Below are positions 35,461 through 43,995 of a stretch of DNA of 64,000 nucleotides, one piece after another. The translations under genes and the position numbers were made by a program. The DNA comes from Verrucomicrobiia bacterium. Its GTDB lineage: Bacteria; Verrucomicrobiota; Verrucomicrobiia; Palsa-1439. The stretch lies in assembly GCA_035577545.1 (NCBI GenBank), contig DATLVI010000031.1, positions 178,787 to 242,786 on the forward strand, in the 5' to 3' direction. A model generated the notes under the pieces. It saw only the letters and a program-made list of their open reading frames with translations. It searched no databases and was not told where the DNA came from. Positions within the stretch are counted from its first letter, which is position 1; every line of letters starts with the position of its first letter.

Positions 35461-36480
35461 ATGGCGAAGATGCGAGTGGCACAAATTTCCCGCCCCAAAG
35501 GGCCATTTGAGATTGTCGAACGAGAAATTCCAACACCCCGCGCCGGATCGGTGCGCATTAAGGTCCAGGCTTGTGGCGTTTGCCACAGTGATGTGCTGGC
35601 CAAGGAAGGTTTGATGCCGGGCATCCAATACCCGCGAGTTCCCGGGCATGAGGTCATCGGGCTGGTGGATGCGGTCGGTCCCGAGGTCGCTGGTTGGACG
35701 CCGGGCGAGCGGGTGGGTGTGGGCTGGAACGGCGGATACTGCAGCCACTGTGATAATTGCCGGCGGGGAGATTTTTTTGCCTGCCAGACATCCACGCAGA
35801 TCACGGGGATCACCACCGACGGCGGTTACGCAGATTATATGATCGCGCCGGCCGAAGCGGTGGCGCGCGTGCCCGAGGGATTGTCGGAGGTCGATGGCGC
35901 CCCGTTGATGTGCGCGGGTGTGACGACCTTTAACGCGCTACGCAATAGCGGCGCGCGCGGAGGGGATCTGGTCGCGGTGTTGGGGATCGGCGGGCTGGGC
36001 CATCTCGGCGTGCAGTTTGCGGTCAAGATGGGATTCAAGACAGTGGCGATTGCGCGCGGCAAGGACAAGGAACCGCTAGCCCGTCAGCTCGGTGCATGGC
36101 ATTACATTGACAGCCAATCACAGGACCCGGCGGTGGAACTGACGAAACTGGGCGGCGCGAAAGTTGTGCTGGCGACTGTGACGAACGGCGATGCGATGAG
36201 CGCCACGCTTGGTGGCCTGGCGTCGCGCGGGACGCTGATGATCCTGGGTGCGCCGCCGATGCTGTCGATATCCCCATTCCCGATGATTGGCGGAATGCTG
36301 TCGGTCAGGGGCTGGTATTCCGGCACGTCGATCGATTCGCAGGATACGCTTTCGTTCAGCGTGCTTTCCGGCGTGCGGTCGATGAATGAAGTCTTCCCAC
36401 TGGAGCGGGTGAGCGAAGCCTACGACCGCATGATGAGCGGGAAGGCGCGGTTTCGCGTCGTCCTCACCACGGGACAGTAA
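35461..36480 (+). CDS. Zinc-dependent alcohol dehydrogenase
   Basis: The start ATG 35461 (MAKMRVAQIS) sits behind GGAGG; the frame is open 8 codons upstream. The 339-residue MDR-family enzyme has catalytic zinc ligands C41 in GVCHSD and H63-E64 in PGHEVIG, structural zinc ligands C94, C97, C100 and C108, and a GIGGLGHLGVQ nucleotide-binding turn. Such AdhA-like enzymes interconvert primary alcohols and aldehydes with NAD(P)H. It stands beside a DUF5069 gene. Confidence 0.93.
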   Translation: MAKMRVAQISRPKGPFEIVEREIPTPRAGSVRIKVQACGVCHSDVLAKEGLMPGIQYPRVPGHEVIGLVDAVGPEVAGWTPGERVGVGWNGGYCSHCDNCRRGDFFACQTSTQITGITTDGGYADYMIAPAEAVARVPEGLSEVDGAPLMCAGVTTFNALRNSGARGGDLVAVLGIGGLGHLGVQFAVKMGFKTVAIARGKDKEPLARQLGAWHYIDSQSQDPAVELTKLGGAKVVLATVTNGDAMSATLGGLASRGTLMILGAPPMLSISPFPMIGGMLSVRGWYSGTSIDSQDTLSFSVLSGVRSMNEVFPLERVSEAYDRMMSGKARFRVVLTTGQ

Positions 36481-36498
36481 ACGAAGAGACTCAACACC

Positions 36499-36954
36499 AT
36501 GAATGCCCCCAAGCTCCAGGCCCTTGTCAAAGACCTTCGCAAACAACCACCGCCCAGCCCGCACGAAAAACTCGGCGGTTATGTGATTGCCATGCGCAGC
36601 CTCGTGAAATGCCGGGCGTTCCTGCTGGGCATCAACGGCGAATACAATTTTCACCCGTGCGGCCTTTCGGCGTTCCTGTGGCAGTTCACAGGAATTGCGC
36701 CCACGCCGTTCAAGGAATTCGTCGCGACCGGAGCGAGCGACGACGAAGTGGCACAATGGTTGCGCGAGCAGTCCAAGGTGAAGGATGCCGCGGCGATCAT
36801 CCGTTGGAACCACGAGATGAAGTGCAAGCTGCTCAGCGAATTGGCGGACAGTTACCTCGAATACTACGAGACGTACATCCCGCGATTCTGTCCGCATCCG
36901 AACCGGGTGCGGTTCTTCTTCGACGTGTACGACGACGAAGAGGGCCGTCTGTGA
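36499..36954 (+). CDS. DUF5069 domain protein
   Basis: This 151-residue protein reads DLRKQPPPSPHEKLGGYVIAMRSL, the DUF5069 pattern (D-L-R-x-x-x-x-S-P-x-x-x-LGG-Y), followed by helices and FNFHP-like aromatic sites (GINGEYNFHPCGLS). The function is unknown. It lies 18 bases after the alcohol dehydrogenase and 28 before the GNAT gene. Confidence 0.82.
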   Translation: MNAPKLQALVKDLRKQPPPSPHEKLGGYVIAMRSLVKCRAFLLGINGEYNFHPCGLSAFLWQFTGIAPTPFKEFVATGASDDEVAQWLREQSKVKDAAAIIRWNHEMKCKLLSELADSYLEYYETYIPRFCPHPNRVRFFFDVYDDEEGRL

Positions 36955-36982
36955 GCCGGGCCGCAGGCCGCCATGCTCGGAA

Positions 36983-37480
36983 GTGAACGTCACGCTGAAA
37001 CAGGCGACGACGGCACAGGCCAAAGCCATTGCGAAGTTGCGGATGGCGACCCATGAGAAGCTCACGCGTGATTTCGGGCGCGGGCCCTGGACGTCAACCG
37101 TGACCGAGAAAGGCGTCTTGTACGCCATGCGCACCGGCCGTGTTTACATCGTTCGAGACGCGCGAACGATCATCGGGACGCTTCAATTGACCACGAAGAA
37201 GCCGTGGTCGATCGATCGGTCATACTTCACGAAATGTCAACGACCGCTCTATCTTCTCGCGATGGCCGTAGAACCCGATCGGCAAAGGCACGGTGTCGGC
37301 CGCGCCATGCTGGAGGATGTAAAACGCGTCGTCAAGGTGTGGCCGGGTGACGCCATTTGGCTCGATGTCTACGATTTGCCCGGTGGCGCCGGCGAATTCT
37401 ACGCCAAGTGCGGCTACCGGGAAATGGGGCACGTCACCTACCGCGGCGTGCCGCTGATCTACTACGAGATGCCTCTGTAG
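36983..37480 (+). CDS. GNAT family N-acetyltransferase
   Basis: This 165-residue protein has the acetyl-CoA-binding motif A (LLAMAVEPDRQRHGVGRAMLEDV) and the C-terminal motif B region (DVYDLPGGAGEFYAKCGYREMGHV). The start is GTG 36983. Acceptor unknown. Confidence 0.9.
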   Translation: MNVTLKQATTAQAKAIAKLRMATHEKLTRDFGRGPWTSTVTEKGVLYAMRTGRVYIVRDARTIIGTLQLTTKKPWSIDRSYFTKCQRPLYLLAMAVEPDRQRHGVGRAMLEDVKRVVKVWPGDAIWLDVYDLPGGAGEFYAKCGYREMGHVTYRGVPLIYYEMPL

Positions 37481-37529
37481 GACGCCGTTCTGCTTGCGGT
37501 GGGAGACGGGCTTTCATTATTCTGACGCC

Positions 37530-37877
37530 ATGAATTTACCCATCGTTTACCGGACCGTGGTGCTGTTGACCTGCTCAAACACCTTCATGACCTTTGCGTG
37601 GTACGCCCACTTGCGAAACTGGGGGGACAAGAAGTGGTATATCGCCGCGCTCCTGAGCTGGGGGATTGCGTTGTTCGAGTATCTGCTCCAGGTCCCCGCC
37701 AACCGCATCGGCTACACCACGATGAGCCTGGCGCAATTGAAAGTGACGCAGGAAATCATCACGCTCGCCGTGTTCGCGCCGTTTGCCTATTTTTATATGC
37801 GCCAACCGCTCAAGCTCGATTTCCTGTGGGCGGGTCTCTGCCTCATCGGCGCCGCGTACTTTATGTTCCGCGGGTAA
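37530..37877 (+). CDS. DMT-superfamily membrane protein, DUF486
   Basis: The start ATG 37530 gives 115 residues with four membrane segments. The DUF486 hallmarks are TFMTFAWYAHLRNWGDKKW, NRIGYTTMSLAQLKVTQEIITL and FLWAGLCLIGAAYFMFRG. Family members are small integral membrane proteins related to drug/metabolite transporters; the substrate is unknown. Confidence 0.9.
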   Translation: MNLPIVYRTVVLLTCSNTFMTFAWYAHLRNWGDKKWYIAALLSWGIALFEYLLQVPANRIGYTTMSLAQLKVTQEIITLAVFAPFAYFYMRQPLKLDFLWAGLCLIGAAYFMFRG

Positions 37878-38039
37878 TGCAACGCGCTTTTCCCACCGCG
37901 CGGGACCGCGAAATCCTTTGCCCCCGTCAGGGAACTTCGTCGCGTCTCACGCTGCGGTACGCGACTCTGTCCCTAACGAGGACTCGTATGCGGTCGGACT
38001 GTTGTTAGCCCCCACGATCAGGTATTTGCGACACAATTC

Positions 38040-38453
38040 CTAGTCGTGGTCGCGGTCGTGTCTCTCTTCACGTTTTTCCTCGCGTCGTTCCTCGCGCTGC
38101 TCGTGTTTGTGGCGCGGATATCTCGCGACGATCACCTCGTGATGCCGCCACGGGTCACGCGCATCGACGTCAAGATTCACGCTCGCTCCCAGCGTGATGC
38201 TGACCGGCACCGCGGGCCCCGAGCGCCAGACCCCGCCGTCCACCCACCAGTAGACACGAGTTTCCGGCACGAAGTACACTTCCTCCTCGGGATAATAGAC
38301 ATAATGGTACACCACCGCGTTGGGCGCAGGCGCTACTTCGGGTCCGATATGTATAATGACGCTTGCCGCCGAAACGCGGGACGTGATCGTCGCGAACGCG
38401 GCGACCCCGGCCAGTACCACCATCCAACGCCATAGATGTTGTAGTCGTTTCAT
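38040..38453 (-). CDS. Secreted YYPEEEVYF-type protein with charged His/Arg tail
   Basis: The start ATG 38453 (MKRLQHLWRWM) gives 137 residues with a signal peptide ending at about SAAS. The core reads IHIGPEVAPAPNAVVYHYVYYPEEEV, then YFVPETRVYWWVDGGVWRSG, and ends in a strongly charged tail (KHEQREERREEKREERHDRDHD). A paralogue with the same core but a His/Asp/Lys tail lies at 40942-41325 on the same strand. The tail could bind metal or surfaces (inference). Function unknown. Confidence 0.75.
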   Translation of the reverse strand: MKRLQHLWRWMVVLAGVAAFATITSRVSAASVIIHIGPEVAPAPNAVVYHYVYYPEEEVYFVPETRVYWWVDGGVWRSGPAVPVSITLGASVNLDVDARDPWRHHEVIVARYPRHKHEQREERREEKREERHDRDHD

Positions 38454-38638
38454 GACTTCCTCCATTTCTTTTGCGTTCATCCTTCTGAACCACCATAAAC
38501 CTAACCCCGCCACGCGCCGGAGCAATCAGGCATCCCGCCGATTTGCCCCTAGGTCATGCGCCTAGGCATTCGTGGCAGTCCTTGCCAGAAGTTCGCCGCT
38601 CTGGTTTGATAGACACGTAATGTTGGGAAGGCGGGGCT

Positions 38639-39085
38639 GTGCCGAACCAAGCGCCAAAGACGAAGTGGCCAGGGGTGATCGCGGGGGGCTTGCTGGCTGG
38701 CGTTGTTATCAACGCCGGCGAGTTGGCGCTGCATCGCGTGGTGCTTCAGGAGCGTTGGACAGCGGCGTTCGCGGCGCTGGGTAAACATCCCACGGGCTGG
38801 ACGACGTTCATCCCCGCCAATTTCCTGGTGGGCTTTTTTGTTGTTTGGCTTTACGCCCGCCTGCGGTCCCGATATGGTGCTGGATCGTGGACTGCTTTCC
38901 GGGCAGGGCTGGCGATGTGGATGGTGTTTTGGGTGATTCCCATTTTAGCGCTGGTCCCGCTGGAACTGTTCCCGAACCAGCTCCTGTTTCTGGTCATCGC
39001 GGGAGGAGTAGTCAACGCCAACCTGGCGGCCCTGCTCGGCGCATGGATGTGCGTAAGGCTTGAAGGCACCGGCGAATCTCATTAA
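38639..39085 (+). CDS. Four-helix integral membrane protein
   Basis: This 148-residue protein begins with GTG 38639 and has four hydrophobic segments (about 12-30, 55-72, 88-108 and 112-136). No family is recognised with confidence. The stop TAA overlaps the ATG of the TMEM175-like gene, suggesting co-translation. Confidence 0.7.
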   Translation: MPNQAPKTKWPGVIAGGLLAGVVINAGELALHRVVLQERWTAAFAALGKHPTGWTTFIPANFLVGFFVVWLYARLRSRYGAGSWTAFRAGLAMWMVFWVIPILALVPLELFPNQLLFLVIAGGVVNANLAALLGAWMCVRLEGTGESH

Positions 39086-39774
39086 TGTCGCCTGCACGAA
39101 AGAGGGCAATCGCACCCATGAGCCAACCAGCCACGACGGATCACGAACCTCGCCTTGCCGAGCCCAGCCGCGTTGAAATCTTCAGCGACGGCGTGTTTGC
39201 TATCATCATCACCTTGCTGGTGCTGGAAATTCATCGTCCTCCCGCGGTTCCAGGCAAACTGGCGGAAGAACTTCTCCGGGCATGGCCGGCCTATCTCTCG
39301 TATGCGCTGGCATTTTTTTATGTCGGGATCATCTGGCTGAACCATCACGGCGTGTTCCAATACATCCGCAAGGTCAATTTGACACTCAACTGCATGAACC
39401 TTGGCGGCCTCGGCCTCGTGGCCTTGATACCCTTTCCGACCGGAGTGATGGCCGATGCATTTAGGTCGGGCAACCTGGCGGACCAAAAGGCGGCGGTGGT
39501 GCTCTACGCGCTGGTCACCGGGCTGATGTCGGCGGCGTGGCTGCCGGTGTTCCCGTACCTGCGGCGGCATCCGGAATTGCTGCAGCCGGGTGTGGGTGCC
39601 GAAGCCATCGGGGCGCAAGTGATCCGTCCGATTGTTGGGGTCGTGTCGTACGGACTGGCGGCGTTGCTCGGATGGTTTGTCCATCCGCTGTGCGCCATCG
39701 CATTGTTTGTGTTCATGGTCGCTTACCACGCGTGTACCAGCCAGGGTGTGCGTCCCGTGCGACGGACGAGCTGA
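39085..39774 (+). CDS. TMEM175-like (DUF1211) membrane protein
   Basis: This 229-residue protein has the family-defining first helix RVEIFSDGVFAIIITLLVLEI (R plus FSD motif) and five further hydrophobic segments, matching bacterial TMEM175-type potassium channels, which assemble as tetramers of six-helix units. The start ATG 39085 overlaps the previous stop (TAATG); ATG 39118 (MSQPATTDHEP) is an alternative. Confidence 0.88.
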   Translation: MSPARKRAIAPMSQPATTDHEPRLAEPSRVEIFSDGVFAIIITLLVLEIHRPPAVPGKLAEELLRAWPAYLSYALAFFYVGIIWLNHHGVFQYIRKVNLTLNCMNLGGLGLVALIPFPTGVMADAFRSGNLADQKAAVVLYALVTGLMSAAWLPVFPYLRRHPELLQPGVGAEAIGAQVIRPIVGVVSYGLAALLGWFVHPLCAIALFVFMVAYHACTSQGVRPVRRTS

Positions 39775-39815
39775 ATTGGGCCGGTGACGATCCGTTGGTT
39801 CGCCGAACAATAAAA

Positions 39816-39844
39816 GAGGGCCGGGTTCCCAGAACCCGGCCCTC
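39816..39844 (-). terminator. Rho-independent terminator between convergent genes
   Basis: Perfect 13-bp arms (GAGGGCCGGGTTC at 39816-39828 and its complement at 39832-39844) enclose a 3-base loop. On the minus strand the hairpin is followed by TTTTATTG, so it should end the SYLF gene transcript; it may also serve the convergent TMEM175-like gene. Confidence 0.8.
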
Positions 39845-39873
39845 GGCTTACTTCTGCAGCCAGATAGCGCTTA

Positions 39874-40497
39874 CTATTCCGTCGGTGTTGACGGTGCTAC
39901 TGGCGGCGCCGCCGATCCGGCTGGAGGCGCTTGCGTTGCCGCTGGCGCCGGTGCCGGACTGCTTTCGCCCAAGGCGGTGAACTTGAAGTGTTGTCCACCG
40001 ATGCTGGCCTCGAACATCAGGCCCGACCTTGCCATGGTGTGCACCAGCACACCACCCTGGTATTTCGCTTCGCCGCCGCCACCTTTCGCGGCGAGGGCAG
40101 CGCTGAGGCCGGCGCTAAAGGCGGTCTTGCCGTCCCTGAAGTCATCGAATGCCTTCGGCGTCTCGAAGAAGATCACTTCGGAGTACGACTGGGCACCCAA
40201 TTGCGCGCCGGCGGAGGCCTGTGTCAGCTTCACCGTGCCGATCAGGGCGCCTTTTTCAAACACCTGGCCCCGGCCTTCCGCCCCGCCGATGCCGATCGCG
40301 CCTTTGCCGACCGACGGAAAGACGGCATACCCATACGCGGTATCGAACAGCTGCTGCATGTCCGCGCTGTGTGACCGGTACATCTGTATGGTGTCACGGA
40401 CATCCGTGGACAACCGGTCTGCCTCGGCGGCCGCGGCCACTACCGCTGCCGCTAACGTCAAGGTTGCGATCAACCCTGTTATGCGTCTCGTCTTCAT
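39874..40497 (-). CDS. Secreted SYLF (YSC84-like) lipid-binding domain protein
   Basis: The start ATG 40497 (MKTRRITGLIATL) gives 207 residues with a signal peptide (to about AAAAEA). The SYLF domain shows YGYAVFPSVGKGAIGIGGAEGRG, QVFEKGALIGTVKLTQASAG and a FFETPKAFDDF segment. The Ala/Pro-rich C-terminal tail is low complexity. SYLF domains bind phosphoinositides in eukaryotes; bacterial members are periplasmic proteins of unclear role. The transcript probably ends at the hairpin 39816-39844. Confidence 0.9.
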   Translation of the reverse strand: MKTRRITGLIATLTLAAAVVAAAAEADRLSTDVRDTIQMYRSHSADMQQLFDTAYGYAVFPSVGKGAIGIGGAEGRGQVFEKGALIGTVKLTQASAGAQLGAQSYSEVIFFETPKAFDDFRDGKTAFSAGLSAALAAKGGGGEAKYQGGVLVHTMARSGLMFEASIGGQHFKFTALGESSPAPAPAATQAPPAGSAAPPVAPSTPTE

Positions 40498-40941
40498 TTG
40501 TGTCCCTCCATTCTCGCTTTTTTTCTTCCGAACAACGATGACCGCGTCAAACTGTCCTGACACCGACCTGCTTCGCCGGCGCAGTCAATCGGACTGCAGG
40601 TCTCTCATTGTTCGAGAGTAATTTCGGCCTGGGATCGGGCGGTCGCAATGGGGAAAATGTCCAATCGGTGTCTAGGAGATAGTCTGTAGGGGAATCCCGT
40701 AGCCCCGTCTGGATGCGGCCGGCCCGACGGACCGCGGGAATAGCGCCGCAATATCACCGGGTGCGACAGGAAACGGGATGATACATATCTTTCATATGCA
40801 TCAGCCGCGGGACGAGAGACGAGTTCGGGACGACGGGTTTAAGTAATTCGGGATTACCTTCGGTTCGGTTTTGCTCTGGGAAAGCCGATCGACACGGGCC
40901 GCCCAATTGCGGGCCCGTGGTCAGGCATTTGAGGCAGTGTT
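40498..40941. other. Intergenic region holding a degenerate palindromic repeat
   Basis: No gene was found in these 440 bases between two minus-strand genes. It holds a divergent copy of the palindromic repeat family at 40780-40834, a GC-rich inverted repeat at about 40892-40919 (8-bp arms CACGGGCC/GGCCCGTG) that may end the downstream-coded minus gene, and the promoter of the SYLF gene. Confidence 0.5.
40780..40834 (+). repeat. Palindromic intergenic repeat, degenerate copy
   Basis: It reads GATACATATCTTTCATATGC (imperfect palindrome) followed by the tail CGCGGGACGAGAGACGAGTT, which matches the tails after the copies at 42658 and 44548. It is the most diverged member of the family. Confidence 0.6.
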
Positions 40942-41325
40942 CTATTTGTGGTCGTGGTCACCGTGCTTGTCTTGCTGGTCGTGCTTGTGGCCGGGGAACT
41001 TCTCATGAATTACCGTATGATGCTGCCAAGGGTCCCGTCCATCTACGTCAAGCTTCACGTTCACTCCCAACTTGATGCCCTCCGGCACGCGCGGTCCCGA
41101 ACGCCATTCTCCGCCGACGGACCACCAGTAGACGCGTGTTTCCGGCACGAAGTAGACTTCTTCCTCGGGATAGTACACATAGTGATACACGACCGGATTG
41201 GGAACCACTTCCGGTCCGATGTGCACAATAACGTCCAGCGCCGAAGCGCGAGGTGTGATCATCGCGAAGCCACCGACGCCGGCCATTACAGCCAGCGAGA
41301 CGTACAATTGTTTAACTTGTTTCAT
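40942..41325 (-). CDS. Secreted YYPEEEVYF-type protein, paralogue of 38040-38453
   Basis: The start ATG 41325 (MKQVKQLYVSLAVMAG) gives 127 residues with a signal peptide (to about ASA). The core VVYHYVYYPEEEVYFVPE and TRVYWW is almost identical to the paralogue 2.5 kb away, while the tail differs (HKHDQQDKHGDHDHK, His/Asp-rich). Histidine-rich tails of this kind often bind metal ions; this is an inference. Function unknown. Confidence 0.75.
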   Translation of the reverse strand: MKQVKQLYVSLAVMAGVGGFAMITPRASALDVIVHIGPEVVPNPVVYHYVYYPEEEVYFVPETRVYWWSVGGEWRSGPRVPEGIKLGVNVKLDVDGRDPWQHHTVIHEKFPGHKHDQQDKHGDHDHK

Positions 41326-41480
41326 GACTTTCTCCATCTGTTTTCGAATCTGATTCTTTGGAACCACCAACAGGGTAGACCCTGCCGCTCGCCGCCACCA
41401 TGGGGTGTTCACCGCAGGGTAGTCAGCGTTGTTGCGGCCGCCCCAAACGGTTCTCCGGGCCATCCACCACCGCATCGATG

Positions 41481-42068
41481 TCATTTCCAGATTTTGAAAT
41501 TGAAGGTGAACTTCTTTTCTTGGAGCAGCGCGCGGCCGTCAAGGAAGAGCAGGACGCCCGCGAGCACGGTGCCGCCCACGAGGGCGGAAATCGGTTTCCA
41601 GGAAAAAGCGCCGTGCGCCATGGTGGTGAAGCTTTCGATGGCGTAGCGCCCCATGAGGAGCATGATGGCGTCGGTCACGAATTTGCCGCAGAAGAATGGC
41701 GGCACGACGCGGATCGCCCTGATTTTCGCGATGGCGGCGGCGGTGAAGAGGGCCGTGGAAGAAAGGGGCGTCAGGGTGTACAGGAAAACGAAGAGCCAGC
41801 TCTGCCAGAGTTTCGCACTCAGTTTTTTCCCGACGAATTCCAGTTCAATATGTTTGCTGCGTTTGATGAACAGGTTGGAGAATTTTGGTACACAGAGGCC
41901 CATCAGGTATCTGCCGAGGGTGGACCCGGGAACGCCGGCTAGCAGCACGAACAAGGGATTCAGGTTAAATCTCACCAACAGAAACACCATGATCGTCCAT
42001 GCGGGAGGCGCGATGAAGGGGACGAAGTCGACCAGGAGCGCTGACAAGAAGACGACGAGATACCACAT
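41481..42068 (-). CDS. Multi-pass membrane protein, DedA/VTT-like
   Basis: The start ATG 42068 (MWYLVVFLSALL) is preferred; the frame continues 23 codons upstream. The 195-residue protein has four or five hydrophobic segments. The stretch FVPFIAPPAWTIMVFL and VLLAGVPGSTLGRYLMG recalls the re-entrant loop and GxxxGRY motif of the DedA/VTT family of lipid scramblases. The assignment is tentative. Confidence 0.65.
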   Translation of the reverse strand: MWYLVVFLSALLVDFVPFIAPPAWTIMVFLLVRFNLNPLFVLLAGVPGSTLGRYLMGLCVPKFSNLFIKRSKHIELEFVGKKLSAKLWQSWLFVFLYTLTPLSSTALFTAAAIAKIRAIRVVPPFFCGKFVTDAIMLLMGRYAIESFTTMAHGAFSWKPISALVGGTVLAGVLLFLDGRALLQEKKFTFNFKIWK

Positions 42069-42410
42069 TATGTATACCTTCGTCCGGTTCGACGGGAAAC
42101 GCCATCCTTTGAATGCTAATAATACACTGGCCTCCATCTGACTTGGCTCGCCGCCTCTTGCGGCTCGGATGCACTCGCTCGTGCCCGCTCGGCTCGGCCT
42201 TCGGCTTTCCGCTTCGCGGAACTGCGTCTCGCCCTACCCTCGGGCTCGGCTTGCGTTCCGCTGGATATGACGTACCTTAGGACAGGAGCTGAGAGGAGTA
42301 GTAATCGGGAGTGCGCATGAAGCTAGTTACCTCTCAGCTCTATTTTTCTGCCCGGAAGTCCGGGGCAATCACTCCTTGCAATTTGATTCCGCGTGCGGAA
42401 GGTTGTAGGC
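42069..42410. other. Intergenic, low-complexity GC stretch
   Basis: About 340 bases contain a run of repeated CTCGGCTCG/GCTTCGCGG-like words at about 42146-42262 with no gene. It holds the divergent promoters of the DedA-like gene and of the small membrane protein at 42411. Confidence 0.4.
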
Positions 42411-42602
42411 GTGAATCCAATCAAACGGCTGGCGGTCGCCTTGATGGCGGTACTGATGATCGGCCTGATGCTGTTTTATTTCGTCAGTTTGGTCCTGGCC
42501 AAGGTTGCAATGGCTGTCCTGCTCGTCGTGGCTATCCTCATCGCGCTCACCGGCGGTCGGCATAAAAAGATTCACCCGGGTCGCCCATTGCCTCCCAAGT
42601 AG
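42411..42602 (+). CDS. Small membrane protein
   Basis: GTG 42411 follows GGAAGG at 42397-42402, giving 63 residues. Two hydrophobic segments (VALMAVLMIGLMLFYFVSLVL and VAMAVLLVVAILIALTGG) precede a basic proline-rich end (RHKKIHPGRPLPPK). Function unknown. Confidence 0.55.
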   Translation: MNPIKRLAVALMAVLMIGLMLFYFVSLVLAKVAMAVLLVVAILIALTGGRHKKIHPGRPLPPK

Positions 42603-43077
42603 GAGTTCGTTCGTTAGCGACTGTCTCCGGAGGCGACCTGAAACGGCATGTACCGTCAATACATGGCACTACCATGTATCGGCAACGCGAGACGGGAGAT
42701 GAGTTCCGGACGACAGGTTGTGTGAAGCCCGGGAGTGACAAACACGGACCGCCCAGCGGGATCAGAGGACGGAAATCGTTCACAAGTTGGCGCGGCAGGC
42801 GAGGGCGTGTTCATAAATGTCACGAGCGTGGTGGTGAAATGGGGAGCGTTCGCCGTCTCGATGGCTTAATCGAGCCGATCTTCAGGGATTACCCCGACCT
42901 CAAGGCACCGGCATAATTACTGCTTTTTTGAGGTTCGACGTTCGTGAACGAACGCTGGCGTTGATCTGGAGTTTTCGATTTCTGCAAGAGGGTGGGGGAT
43001 TTTTTCCGGGGGGATCTCTCCTGTCTTGTTGCAGACAGCCACAGTCGTCAAACCACCCGGTTAAAGGAATCATCACC
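42603..43077. other. Intergenic region with one palindromic repeat
   Basis: No gene is supported here. A palindromic repeat lies at 42658-42714. The frames open in 42674-42916 and back from 43078 lack coding character or a ribosome-binding site. The right end carries the leader of the next gene, with AAAGGA upstream of ATG 43078. Confidence 0.4.
42658..42714 (+). repeat. Palindromic intergenic repeat
   Basis: AATACATGGCACTACCATGT is a near-perfect palindrome centred at 42669. It is followed by GGCAACGCGAGACGGGAGAT and GAGTTCCGGACGAC, the shared tail of this family. Confidence 0.75.
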
Positions 43078-43779
43078 ATGAGTCAGTCTCTTTCGTTTCG
43101 TCACGCGAACCGGTCGGTTTGGTTGCGCGGTGTGCTTTTCAGCGCGTTTTTCCTAGGCGCCCTCTTGTCGGCAGAAGCCAATAATCTTGGGCAGGTCGGC
43201 GGCTACACGAATGCGAACACGGCGGTGGGTGATCTCGCGATGGATTTGTTATCCGTCGGCGGCGACGGCCAGACTGCCGTCGGTTATGCCAGTCTCTATT
43301 TTTCCAACGGCACGAATAACACGGGCGTGGGACATTGGTCGCTCCTGAACCTGGCCAGCGGCGACAGGAACACGGGCCTGGGTGATGCCGCGCTCGGCCA
43401 GCTCACCAACGGCAACAACAATATCGCCCTCGGCTTCCAGGCGGGCACCGGCCACAACGCGGGCGATAACAACATCGACATCGGCAACAGCGGCGTGGAC
43501 GGTGAATCGAATGTCATTCGTCTCGGCAATGAAACCCACACGGCTGCGTTCATTGCGGGGGTGAACGGAACGAGCGTGACCAATGGCGCAGCCGTCGTCG
43601 TGGACGCCAACGGCCAACTCGGCACCGCGTCCATTCCCCCGTCGGGAGCCTATCTTCAACTGCCCTCGGGGACAGCGGCCCCGGCTGGTTACACGAAGCT
43701 GGGAACCATCAAGCTGCGGTATAAAAATTCCCTCGGCAAAGGCACCGTCGTATTAGTCGATCTCTACCAGAAACAGTAA
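43078..43779 (+). CDS. Secreted repeat protein with YadA/Hia-head-like motifs
   Basis: The start ATG 43078 (MSQSLSFRHANRS) gives 233 residues with a signal peptide (to about SAEA). The body holds repeats of about 14-23 residues: NTAVGDLAM, QTAVGYASLYFSNG, NTGVGHWSLLNLASG, NTGLGDAALGQLTNG, NIALGFQAG. This is the left-handed beta-roll pattern of trimeric autotransporter heads. No membrane-anchor domain or chaperone-of-endosialidase domain follows; the end is a short strand-rich segment. It may be a secreted or surface filament protein; how it is exported is not visible. Confidence 0.78.
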   Translation: MSQSLSFRHANRSVWLRGVLFSAFFLGALLSAEANNLGQVGGYTNANTAVGDLAMDLLSVGGDGQTAVGYASLYFSNGTNNTGVGHWSLLNLASGDRNTGLGDAALGQLTNGNNNIALGFQAGTGHNAGDNNIDIGNSGVDGESNVIRLGNETHTAAFIAGVNGTSVTNGAAVVVDANGQLGTASIPPSGAYLQLPSGTAAPAGYTKLGTIKLRYKNSLGKGTVVLVDLYQKQ

Positions 43780-43809
43780 CGTCCACAGCGGTGGCGGGTG
43801 GCGAATTCC

Positions 43810-43843
43810 GGGCGTGCGGCTGTTGGAAGACGACCGCACGCCC
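43810..43843 (+). terminator. GC-rich hairpin after the repeat protein
   Basis: Perfect 10-bp arms (GGGCGTGCGG at 43810-43819 and its complement at 43834-43843) with a 14-base loop start 31 bases after the stop codon. No T-run follows. Confidence 0.5.
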
Positions 43844-43995
43844 GCCACGCGTCGAGACTACGGCCCCGCCCGGCACCGTCAACGTATTTGCGCGCTTGCC
43901 AGCGCAGACGTTCCTGCCTAGACTCGCTGTCGGTGAGCGTTTAAAATAAACGCTTCGACGCTCAAAACCACAACCAACTCTTGGAAAGGTTTGTC

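Noticed and set aside
42674..42916. 80-codon plus-strand frame after the palindromic repeat
   Set aside because: It begins within the repeat, has no ribosome-binding site and no motif; the text around it looked briefly like group II intron RNA, but no domain V pattern was found.
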